The notes under the pieces: generated by a model
Seen by the model: only the letters and a program-made list of their open reading frames with translations
Told to the model about the DNA's origin: nothing
Database searches by the model: none
Position numbers and translations under genes: made by a program
Shown: positions 13,190 to 23,262 of the stretch, piece after piece
Position numbering within the stretch: the first letter of the stretch is position 1
Layout of the letters: the number at the start of each line of letters is the position of its first letter
Assembly: GCF_000003605.2 (NCBI RefSeq)
Contig: NW_003135347.1
Span: 331,025 to 366,335, forward strand
Direction of reading: 5' to 3'
DNA: 35,311 bases
Origin: Saccoglossus kowalevskii
Lineage: Eukaryota > Hemichordata > Enteropneusta > Harrimaniidae

Positions 13190-15037
13190 TGATTACAAAC
13201 AAATTCTTCCATCATTATAAAACACGCATCTTATGCGAGATTTGATGTTTTCACGGAACAAAGAATTTCCCCATAACATCGAAATGCAATACAACCAGCC
13301 ACGACAAATGTTACATTCTTCACCCCTGGCGGTGTTAGAAACATGATTACGACAATGTTATGAGCAGATCTAGGCGCCACATAGTTGCCAGGTCTATTGA
13401 GTACGCCAGGGAGACGGTTAATTTGTTTCGTTTTTCGGCATACCTTATAGATTAGCTGCCCTCGGGCCCAAGTTAAAAAAAATCACACTTTTTCACGTGA
13501 GCTACCACTAAATACGCGGTGATCACCTCAGACTTTGTGCGAAATGTGATACAACAATAACTACATTGACGATCTATGGGGTTAAACGCAGCACTGTATA
13601 CTATAGTGGTTCTTGGTCGAGTAAAATACTTTGATGGTGTCAGCGTTCACACTTAATCAGGAGGCATATCAGGTACACTAGATCGTTTGTGGTTACAGTA
13701 TCGCGAGGTATTTGTGTCCGATTATGTCTTCCAATCCGCCATTTTTGTTCATCCTAGTTCGGGAATTAGACTTGTCACAGTCACTAAAATGGTTCTCTAT
13801 CTACCCACACCAAGACTTGACAGGAAAATGTTAGTTTTGAAATACCGCGAAATTCAGAAAAATATGTAGTCGCTTGTTGCACAGTTGCAGTGTAGATGAG
13901 CTGGTGATCGTGTGCGCCATATACGGACTGCGAATGACGCGCACTCGAATCCAGCAAATAGTCTATTAGAAGTACCAGAGAGCATTTTGATTGGGCGATA
14001 AAGTCAACATCTGATGTAGTGAAAAAAAGAAGAAATGCCTCAAGGATTTCTTGCACTTCGAAAAGTTTTATGATTTGGTGAAGTAGTCAAGTTTCGTTTT
14101 GAGTTATAGTGTAAATTCTTTAGGTGACTTATGTGTCTTGCGTGGGCTTTAATAATTTGCATGTTAGCATTCAGATGGCGGGGTCATCACTCACCGCTAT
14201 TCTTATTAGGACATATTAGTTGCCCTTGACGAAGGCTCACAAAGTCAATAACACAACAGAAAAAAAACACGTATTTGAGTTTGGGTAATTTATAGCCAGT
14301 CTGCCGTCGAATCAGGACAAACACGAGCATTGTCAAAATAGGCTCGTTGTCACCATAACACGTGGGCAAGATATTTCACCATGAAACGGATATGCTCTGC
14401 GTGAGTTGTCGTAAAATATACTACTTCCTCAGTTATAAAAGTTATCTTAAAATTAAAAGTGAGTGAGCGAGGTAACCATGCGTACACAAAGCCCGGGTAC
14501 AATTAAACGGAAACCCCATTTAACAATTATTGCGACTGTTAAGATGTCCAAGGTTTGTTTTTTTATGCTAGTCCATTATCCTCCGTAAGATGCATGGGTT
14601 TTTAGAATTGACAGAAACCACGTCACGCTTGGTGTACGACGTGTGTGTATATATAGAGAGAGACCTACATCACAGCGACAGTTTCAAACCAGTTTAAACC
14701 ATCCGTGATTTCATACTGTAACTGCGGAATTCAACAAACATGCTTTCCATTTTAGAACAACGTTGAAGGTGTCCGCGGCACAATCGCCGTTGACGTCGTT
14801 GGTTCGCGATGGCAAGGTGTGTGTACAGGGAGTCCATAGCAGCAACGATACTTTTAGGAATGAGTAGTACTTGATAAACCGAACACAATTATTTGTGTTG
14901 ACACTCTCCCGCGACAAATATTACTTAGCTCGATCGTCTCTGCTTGTTTGCCCTTTCACAGCGAAAGGGACTCTAAAACTGGAGTGGCTTTCTCCTACGA
15001 TGGGCCGATATTACGAGGTAGTCATCTATTCGACGTA

Positions 15038-15222
15038 CTGTAAAACATTTTATTTTAGCTAACTTAGCTAATCTGTAATTTCGCTAATTCAAGATGTCGC
15101 TAATTTAAAATAAAGTACATTTTCACAATGAGATTGTTGGCACTTTAGCTAAGATTCAGTTAATTCATCCATGGAGGCAAATTCGCTAAAATGTCATGTA
15201 GCTATTTATACATGTTTTACAG
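15038..15222 (+). mobile_element. Second MITE type, copy 1
   Basis: A 185-base element begins CTGTAAAACATTTTATTTTA and ends ATGTTTTACAG, flanked by TA on both sides. Many 'gctaa' words give it internal symmetry. The reverse complement of 23324-23523 aligns over its whole length. Its ends resemble those of the 29433 family, so the two types may share a transposase source. Confidence 0.8.
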
Positions 15223-18214
15223 TATATATATTAAATCCACACTAAATTGGACAAAAATATACTCAGAATCGGACAAGATTTTCCATAACGACAATATTAT
15301 TGTTACCATGGTACCTAATAATGGAATGGCATGCGTTGTCACGCGCTACTTTCAAATTAAAGCAGTATCAATTTCCACGTAGGTGATAGTCTTCTAATTC
15401 TTGCCACACAATGCAGGCTAATATGATCTGCTAAGCTAACACTGGCCTGCTTGTCACGCCGATCACCGGACGACTTTCGTTATAGACACAGGAAACTAAA
15501 TGCATATGCCAAGTACAAAATATTAACGTACCTTTTTCTAATTCCCGTTTTCCACCCTCTTGGTACCATCTCCTGAAGTGGGCATGGTAGGCACCCGCGT
15601 CTGCCATGACAGTTTATCTCTCTTTTTTTTTACCACCGATACTTACGTTTCTTCACGCAGTCGTGCAGAACTAAAATTAAGAAGATGACACCCATTGATA
15701 GGTAAAACGTGTCTAACTGTATACCCCTTCATTGTTAAACGCATTTAACAGCCAATGGCCTCAAAGTAGCATGGTTATTATACTAGTGACATGTATATGG
15801 AAGCCACTGCCCATGGATAAGAATGATCACCCGTATACTACCGTGAGAAATCGCGTGATTTTTCATTAAGTGCAATACATACAACTGAGGCGATAAGCCT
15901 TCAATTGTGTGCCTAGTAAGCCCCGTAGGTGATTGCAGTATTTCTTAAAAGAAGCAGTTCGCTTTAATTCTAATTGGTGAATGTGTGAGATCTTAACAAA
16001 CATTTCTCGGACCATAAACCTTGAAGTGAAGCAACGATTTACGGTCTATACACGTCCAACAACCAGCGTCACGTGGGTCGTTCGTTGATTCGCATACGAA
16101 CGATGCGCCCGTTTGTGTTTACAAGCAACATATTTCTGAAATGGACCCACGCAGCAGTCGTATTTATGTAGCGTGTCTCATTTCAAAAACAATCTATGAC
16201 AAGTGATCAACAAAGGTTACCCCACTCCTTGATCACGGTACACTGGCAAGAGATAGTACGTCTCGCAGACTTGGGTATAGGGTTTCACCCTCACTTTGTA
16301 TCAGTGCAACTCAGTGAGGCTGTGTTGTGGATATGTATACATTTAACGATACATGTTGAAATAACGAAAACAACACTCTTAACAAATTGAAAACAGTCCT
16401 ACCTAGTAACAAACGATATTTCCCAAATGTAGGTACGTCGAAACTTAATTTGCGTTGAGAGTTAACACCATGTCAATATACCAATTAATTAAAAACAGAA
16501 CTCACCCACACCGCGTTGGTCGTTAAGATACGCGACACATATACCGGGCAAGCTTACAGACTCGTATACCTCGTTTCAAAATTAAGACCGTCGTATACTC
16601 CAGAACCACATATCGAACGACTCGTCGGATGGTGAGAAGTCCCGCCGATGTCAACTTGTCGCCACTGTATACACTTGTTAATAGTGTCGACCAAGAAACA
16701 GTCACAGAGAAGTACGCCAGCTATAACACCAGGCCCGCAATAAGTCTTATTTTATCCGGAGAGGTCACAGGTCACAAGAATAGCTGCTCCAATTTCAATA
16801 GCGCTCTTCATTCTGATATCATTCTCCATGACAACCGATAGCGGTGGTGAAACGCTGAACTGGAGGCAATGGGCTCCCCTGCGCTGAACCGCCTGGTGCG
16901 CCAAATTGAATTATCCGTTGTTGTTTTGTTTGCGACTTGACATTTGGCCCCGCGTGCTATCAATGGAATAGTAACTTTACAACCGCCATAGCAGGTAAAT
17001 GTAAAAATAGTTTTGTGCGCATCTTTTGAGAAGAACAATACTAACCGTCGCCATGGTAACCATGTCCCGTACGCGAAATAACGCCACAGAGCTCAAATGA
17101 CAATGCATTGGTCAATAATAAGGACACGTAATGAGCCCATTAAACCTCCCCGGTGTATTGAACGTGCCGAGAGTACGGTGCTCTCGTGAATGTTGTTATT
17201 TCAAGCTATTCAGTGGATATTGTACGTACTCCAGCTACTTCATACATAAGTGTGGTATATTGGCGTAGGTTTATATTTATATGTGATGTGTTATTAAATC
17301 GGTGAGTACTCTCATTCGAGTGGATTCTGCCGCCGCAAAAACAAAACAAAACAACAACAATAAAACAAGTGAAATTAATATGTTTCGGTCGTCGCCCGGC
17401 GTGCACCGTGCATATTTACACGCGTTGTATGTGACGTGTGGGACCCATATCGAAGACGACGCGGTGCGACGATTATGACGCTTTCAATATATTCTACATA
17501 TAGGTACGTGTTATGTGAACCAAGAGTGGCATTCGTGAAAACGTGGTGCTATCATTGGATACCATTTTTATGCGATGTTTTTCGATGTTCGGGTTCATTC
17601 ATTTTAATTCGGGGGGCAGGTTAGTAACCCCCTTCTCCAGTGAAACAATATAAAGCATCTCGAGCGTGCTGGAAAACCCGGCTCGCCAACTATATCCCGG
17701 ACAGACTTATCTTATCAACAGCGCGGTCAAAATGTCGCTTGATATAATGAATTTAGTGATAGTCACTGTCATCGAAAAGTGATATATATGACCGCAGAAC
17801 ATGATTACAAAGATTATGTATCGTACGTGTGGTACAACCTTATCTAAACTGACTACGGTCCATATCTGCGTTGTCCGAGTATGAACGTTAAATACATCTA
17901 CACACTTGATCGGTTCATATGGTTTGTCGTAGTTTTATTGTCGCTTTTTAATTTCGGCCACATCTCTATAAAAGCCAACAACGATCTAATTTACAGCGAA
18001 TTAAACAAAAATTCAAGTTGGTAAGCTGAGACGTACGCGGTGATATACCCACAGACCCCAAAACAGGTCTACGATGTACCTACTTAATACCTGTCCAGTT
18101 AATTGTGGTATATACAACTCTTTCGTCAATGGACGGATTGGCTAACAAAAAACTCATTCAAACGTAAAACCACCACAAATTTTCCACATTTTGATGAAAG
18201 CGAAATGTTCCATC
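15223..18214. other. No gene recognised
   Basis: Very CpG-rich: I count 40 CpG in 16501-17100. It contains the perfect X-box, a weaker GTTACCATGGTACC (15302-15315), and a TATAAAAG at about 17969 with no coding sequence after it. Confidence 0.5.
17047..17060 (+). promoter_or_regulatory. RFX X-box motif
   Basis: GTCGCCATGGTAAC fits the RFX X-box GTNRCC-AT-RGYAAC at every position. No gene start is identified nearby, so the target is unknown. Confidence 0.4.
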
Positions 18215-18323
<109 letters not shown>

Positions 18324-18679
18324 GAACAAATACACGGAGGGTGTTACAATTGAAAAATAGTTACTTTGGGCTTCGTAATTAAAAAAGTAGTTTTCAAATA
18401 CAGCCACCCATCAATTCACTGCCAATGTTCGGATTATCATAAAAGTTTGCTAGTGGAACCCATCACCGGTGGGATCAAGTTTTGGCGCCCTTTATTTTCC
18501 AGCGGAACAATATCCATAGACAATTGACAATATCCATATCATTTACTTCCGGCAAGGCTTACTTAGTCATACTTGCCGAAGACTAAAAGCTAAATTCGTA
18601 AAAGAATTAGTAATCGAAAAATATTGTTATTTGCCATTCAGTTCAAAACTCACAAATTTCTCAAAACCTAAACTAAGAA

Positions 18680-18798
18680 ATTCATTCATTCACTCACTCA
18701 TTCATTCATTCATTCATTCATTCATTCATTCATTCATTCATTCATTCATTCATGCAGTCAGTCAGTCAGTAAGTCAGTCAGTCAACCATATATATATA
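18680..18798. repeat. (ATTC)n, (AGTC)n and (AT)n compound microsatellite
   Basis: ATTC units from about 18680 to 18752 with two ACTC variants, then AGTC/AAGTC units at 18755-18784, then a short ATATAT tract. The SFIH-repeat translation is an artefact. Confidence 0.93.
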
Positions 18799-19165
18799 CG
18801 GTCCAACCACGATGTAAAACACTTGTCCTATAGTACCTTACCTCTGTAAATAAGCAAAGTGTTACTATGACCACTGCCTGACATTAAGTACATATCCTGC
18901 ATTTGAATGACTTTTAAGAATACAAAAACACGGCTCAGTTGCCGCCCCTTGTCGTATCCTCTTTGTAATTATCAATTGGACAAATTCATTACCGTGACTA
19001 TTTTGTCGTCAGGCGCAGCAAATGCTGTCACATTGTTGGCGACTCAGTGGTGGGTTATTTACGAGAATTATCACAACAGTGTGGAATTTATCGTGGAAAG
19101 GTAGCGCACAAAGACTCTCGTCAAGTTTATAGTCATCACGAACCGTTACATGTAAATATTGAACT

Positions 19166-19270
19166 TTGAAGCGGAGTCTTTGTCGCCTACGCATGCGCGG
19201 GAATTGAGCCCCAAGCGACGATAACAACGCGCGCTTAAACACACAAAGGCTCATGGGCAGACGCTTATTT
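19166..19270 (+). repeat. Dispersed repeat, copy 2
   Basis: Second copy of the 9745-9850 repeat, 9.4 kb away. By eye the two agree at most positions over about 95 bases, with small indels at the left end. Confidence 0.75.
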
Positions 19271-19508
19271 GTCAAGCACGACACGGTATTTCCGTCTACC
19301 GCATGTATGCATGCGATTGTACATCTTGTTAAATCTCGTAAACTTTTCCCAGTACCACGGTCAGCGCTGAACAAATCATTTGCACTAGCAGATGGCATTC
19401 ATTTGCATGGTAAGAATGTCCTTTCAGTTAAAAATAAAGTTTTTGCCAGGGAACGTTTTTATTGTTGTTATTTACAACTTAGAAATATGATGTTAGACAC
19501 ATAAAGTA

Positions 19509-20243
19509 TGCATTTCGGAACTGTATCACAGAAAAATATTTTCACAGGTATTTATAAAAAATTGTATCACAGTAAGATACATTCACAGGTATATAAACGG
19601 AATTGTGACACAGCGACATATTTTTGCAGGCATTGATACGAAATTGTGTTACAAGAAGATACATTTGCAGCCATTCAAACGGAATTGTATCACAGTCAGA
19701 TACATTTACAGGCATCCTTATTGAATTTTATTACAGTAAGATACATTTGCAGGCATCCATACGAAATTGTATTACAATAAGATACTATTGCAGAAATTCA
19801 TACGAAATTGTATCACAGTAAGATTCTTTTGAAGGCATCCTTATGGAATTTTATTACAGTAAAATACATTTGCAGGCATCCTTATGGAATTTTATCACAG
19901 TAAGATACTTTTGCAGGCATTCTTATGGAATTTTATTACAGTAAGATACATTTGTAGGCATCCATACGAAATTGTATTACAGTAAGATACTATTGCAGGA
20001 ATTCATACGAAATTGTATCACAGTAAGATTCTTTTGCAGCCATTCATACGGAATTGTATCACATGTACAATAAGATACTTTCACATGCATTTATAAGAAA
20101 TTGCATCACAATAAGATACATTCACATGTGTACAAACGGAATTGTAACAAAGTGACATAGTTTTGCAGGAAATCATACGGAATTATAGCACAGCAAGGTA
20201 CTTTTGCAGGCATTCTTACGAAATTGTATCGCAGTAAGATACA
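19509..20243. repeat. 41-base minisatellite with 205-base higher-order period
   Basis: About 18 contiguous copies of a 41-base unit, such as gcaggcatcc + ttatggaatt + ttattacagt + aagatacatt + t. Variants recur every five units: 'gatactattgcag' occurs at 19781 and 19986, exactly 205 bases apart, within blocks that match over about 125 bases. Because 41 is not a multiple of three, any open frames here are accidental. Confidence 0.9.
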
Positions 20244-21080
20244 GTAACTGCAAAGTGTTTTCACTGATCTTCAACTTTGTTACCAGGTATTTCAGTGATA
20301 ACTCTTTTAATAATGGAATGCAATTTTTACAGTTTGAAAATATAATATATAACATTTCTGATCACTTTTTGATTTTGTTTGTTTTGTTTTCATATAAAAC
20401 CATACAAAACCAGACTGTGGTCCATTTCTGTCACTGATTCAGATCAAGATCATGACGTCACTGAAAACCCTAGCATTACCATCTAACCTAATTATTTATT
20501 CTGAGCATGCTCAGTTGTTGTTGGGAGAGGTAATTTATGATCAAAATCGTGGAAAACCCACTTAGGATTTTCAGATGTGCATATTCAACAGAGACTTGTT
20601 CATCAACCTGCAAAGTTTCATCGATATCTGCTGCAGAATTTCTGAGAAAATGTTAGAGATGTCACGGACGGAAACCGGAAATAAGAAAATATACTGCGCT
20701 TAAAACGGGGATTAACAAATTGTTCCGGTCGAACAAGAAATAGTTGAAACAATGAAATACTGTTCGCAAGTTACCGGAAGTAACCAAAATTTAAATTAAA
20801 ACCATCACCAATAGTCTGGACGTACTCACACTGTTAGCACATTCATTGATTGAGTGCACGTTCGTGGAAGTGATGACACCGCCCTCACAGTCTTATTCCA
20901 AACGACACGTTTGTTTAACGTGTATGTCCAATCAATCAATCAATCGACCTCGCGCAGTTCTACAATACTTAACGCTGGTTTGTGTTCAACCAGAGCGACC
21001 ACAACAAGCAAGCTTATTACGTGGTCAAAAATGAAATGCGGTATGTGAATGTTTGACAATAATAAAAAATTACCATGCCG
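20244..21080. other. No gene recognised; possible regulatory region
   Basis: Holds the CCGGAA cluster, a perfect CTGAGCATGCTCAG palindrome near 20501, and short open frames with no convincing coding features. Confidence 0.45.
20674..20781. promoter_or_regulatory. Cluster of three CCGGAA (ETS-type) motifs
   Basis: ACCGGAAAT at 20674-20682, GACCGGAACA on the minus strand at 20721-20730 and ACCGGAAGT at 20773-20781. ACCGGAAGT is the standard GABPA/ETS site, common in promoters of nuclear genes for mitochondrial proteins. It is about 2.4 kb before the first visible GUF1 exon and could mark its promoter if the first intron is long. Confidence 0.3.
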
Positions 21081-21324
21081 TAACTCGAAGTTATGTTAGC
21101 TGTTAATTAAAATTCGAGTTCCTGAACGTGGACATTAAACAACAACAAATTCTACGCTGTCCGTAAGTCGAACTTCGGTAAACTGTTAATTAAATTTACT
21201 AACTCGAAGTTTGAATAACTTTTAATCAAAGTTCGAGTTACTAAATGCGAATGTTTAACAAAAATAAAAATATATGTTTTTCGTAACTCGAAGTTCTGTT
21301 AACTGTTAATTGAACATCGAGTTA
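21081..21324. repeat. Array of 41-base TAACTCGA palindromes
   Basis: Near-perfect palindromes at 21081-21121, 21200-21240 (17 of 19 paired positions) and 21284-21324 (about 17 of 20, counting one flanking base on each side), plus a degenerate one at 21163-21199. Each has TAACTCGAAGTT on one side, TTCGAGTTA or a variant on the other, and a 3-base centre such as CTG. Spacer sequence with 'gaatgttt(g/a)acaa' is also shared, so a longer unit was duplicated in tandem. Half sites continue to about 21430. Confidence 0.8.
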
Positions 21325-21330
21325 CAATTT

Positions 21331-21378
21331 GGGCGTGGTTTTGCAAAAGTGGGCGTGGTTTAGGAAATATGGGCGTGG
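21331..21378 (+). promoter_or_regulatory. Three GGGCGTGG boxes at 20-base spacing
   Basis: GGGCGTGG starts at 21331, 21351 and 21371. The box is the complement of CCACGCCC, a typical KLF/Sp-family binding sequence. Spacing of exactly two helical turns would put all three on one face of the DNA, but a simple 20-base tandem repeat would also explain it. It lies 1.8 kb upstream of the first visible GUF1 exon. Confidence 0.45.
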
Positions 21379-21610
21379 ACATTTTTGTAACTCGATGTTT
21401 TCATAACTCAATGTTCGTAACTTGATATCTTCGGAAGCCTTGGAACTGATAAAGAGTTGAGCATTTGAAAACATTGGGAACTCTTTTCACATACACATGA
21501 CTAAAATTTTTATATTGACCCAACACAAAATTTGAGTTAGATCTGGTGTCTTAATCGTTGATTACGTACGTATCACGGCAACGCCTATTTTTAGTGATAC
21601 AGTAATTGCT

Positions 21611-21623
21611 AGGTCAAAGGTTA
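21611..21623 (+). promoter_or_regulatory. DR1-like nuclear receptor motif
   Basis: AGGTCAAAGGTTA matches the DR1 half-site repeat (AGGTCA-A-AGGTCA) at all but one position. Such sites bind HNF4/RXR-type receptors. Function is unproven; it lies 130 bases before the gap. Confidence 0.3.
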
Positions 21624-21753
21624 ACATCCATGATGCATCATTCAAAATGTCAGCCACCGTCTGCAATGTGTGGAGCTCTCTAAAAACACGAGGATTTTGC
21701 GCTTTGGGCCTTATTTTTCTTATTATGGGATAGTATTCGATTAGCAGAATGAT

Positions 21754-22266
21754 NNNNNNNNNNNNNNNNNNNNNNNNNNNNNNNNNNNNNNNNNNNNNNN
21801 NNNNNNNNNNNNNNNNNNNNNNNNNNNNNNNNNNNNNNNNNNNNNNNNNNNNNNNNNNNNNNNNNNNNNNNNNNNNNNNNNNNNNNNNNNNNNNNNNNNN
21901 NNNNNNNNNNNNNNNNNNNNNNNNNNNNNNNNNNNNNNNNNNNNNNNNNNNNNNNNNNNNNNNNNNNNNNNNNNNNNNNNNNNNNNNNNNNNNNNNNNNN
22001 NNNNNNNNNNNNNNNNNNNNNNNNNNNNNNNNNNNNNNNNNNNNNNNNNNNNNNNNNNNNNNNNNNNNNNNNNNNNNNNNNNNNNNNNNNNNNNNNNNNN
22101 NNNNNNNNNNNNNNNNNNNNNNNNNNNNNNNNNNNNNNNNNNNNNNNNNNNNNNNNNNNNNNNNNNNNNNNNNNNNNNNNNNNNNNNNNNNNNNNNNNNN
22201 NNNNNNNNNNNNNNNNNNNNNNNNNNNNNNNNNNNNNNNNNNNNNNNNNNNNNNNNNNNNNNNNNN
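21754..22266. other. Assembly gap (513 N)
   Basis: A run of N directly after the palindrome and GGGCGTGG region and 0.9 kb before the first visible GUF1 exon. Its size may be an estimate. The missing GUF1 first exon could be here. Confidence 0.99.
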
Positions 22267-23153
22267 AGACAATGTCCGGAAATGAAATAGCATGCCCAGG
22301 TACCAAAAACGATGATTGATTAACACGTATATCCAGCACTCCCAGTTCGAAATCAGCTACTTTGCCCCATGGAGGTAATTCTTATTACCTCCTTGTTTGC
22401 TCTAAACACAAACGATTGAATAAATTAAAAATGGTGGTATTTGGTGGATGATTCCTCGGTACCTACGCGTTTACAATTTTTTCATCTTTGCTAGTCGTTT
22501 TTTTAAAGATATTTCAGTTTCAGATAATTGTGTAATGGTTGTTATGGATAACTATATCATCATTTCAACTGATTTTGACTGGGAAACTATCTATTTTTAA
22601 TGTACGCACCAACTCTGGTGGGTGACCGGACTTTGTCTATGGAGGTACACACAGCACTGTATGCAGGGCTATCATAGTGTACTGCTAATTAGCAGACATG
22701 TTGTATTTTGATATATCTAATCAGTGTCTCTGATACGGTAGCATTCTCTAAGTCAAGCCTACGTCACAAACTGGTCAAAATCCTCCAAACATTGCCAGCA
22801 ACCAATCACAGACTAGCTCAAACAATAGCTTTCCCTGACGATAATACTTAGCAACGTTATTACCCCCACCCTAACTTGAAAAATCTTTTGTTTTTGTCTT
22901 GTTTCCGGTCTGTCTTAAAGAATGCAGTCAAAAAATGATAGTATGTGTACATGTAGCCCTACGTATAGCTCATGTGCATGATGTGGTGGAGGGGATCATC
23001 TGTCCATCGACACAGTCCATGTACGCTGGGCTAATGGTCACTGTGCATAGCTGTGGTTGTGGCGGAGGGTTGGTCGCTTGTTCGTATTATGATACTAAGT
23101 TAGTGTGCGTGCATTACATTTATTAAAATTCAAATCCATTTGTTTTTGCTTAG
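22267..23153. other. Intron or upstream sequence of GUF1
   Basis: Between the gap and the first visible GUF1 acceptor. It contains the 22371-22392 hairpin. A 75-codon frame at 22899-23126 has many Cys and Val but no presequence character and no donor that matches the acceptor phase. Confidence 0.5.
22371..22392. repeat. 9-base-pair perfect hairpin
   Basis: GGAGGTAAT and ATTACCTCC around a TCTT loop, 105 bases after the gap. Confidence 0.6.
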
Positions 23154-23262
23154 GAGATAGATATGTCAAGATTTCCAGTGGAAAATATTCGAAATTTCAG
23201 TATAATTGCTCATATTGACCATGGTAAGAGTACACTAGCGGACAGACTACTGGAAATAACAG
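23154..23262 (+). CDS. GUF1: GUF1 visible exon 1: P-loop
   Basis: Acceptor is AG at 23152-23153 after a T-rich tract (tttttgcttag); donor is GTGAGT at 23263. It encodes E-I-D followed by residues 1-33 and the first base of codon 34, ending in phase 1. It holds the G1 motif AHIDHGKST, with the His typical of LepA/EF-G GTPases. The E-I-D before the Met resembles the residues before this Met in vertebrate GUF1, so I place the exon start at 23154 rather than at the ATG at 23163. Confidence 0.95.

Larger units (their letters stand above)
9851..15037. other. No gene recognised
   Basis: Non-coding by eye. It contains short simple repeats (11291-11330 and 13159-13189), an NRF1-like ACGCATGCGCA at about 10357-10367, and a TATATATAG at about 14649 without a following gene. 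The 139-codon minus frame at 12457-12876 is unremarkable. Confidence 0.5.

Noticed and set aside
17969-17976. TATAAAAG as a core promoter (also TATATATAG near 14649)
   Set aside because: No coding sequence or exon follows; such words are expected by chance in 35 kb.
19509-20243. CRISPR-like array
   Set aside because: Units are contiguous without spacers, the period is 41 throughout, and the DNA is clearly eukaryotic.
21562-22339. Long open frames running through the N gap
   Set aside because: They are open only because N codons are not read as stops; no sequence supports them.
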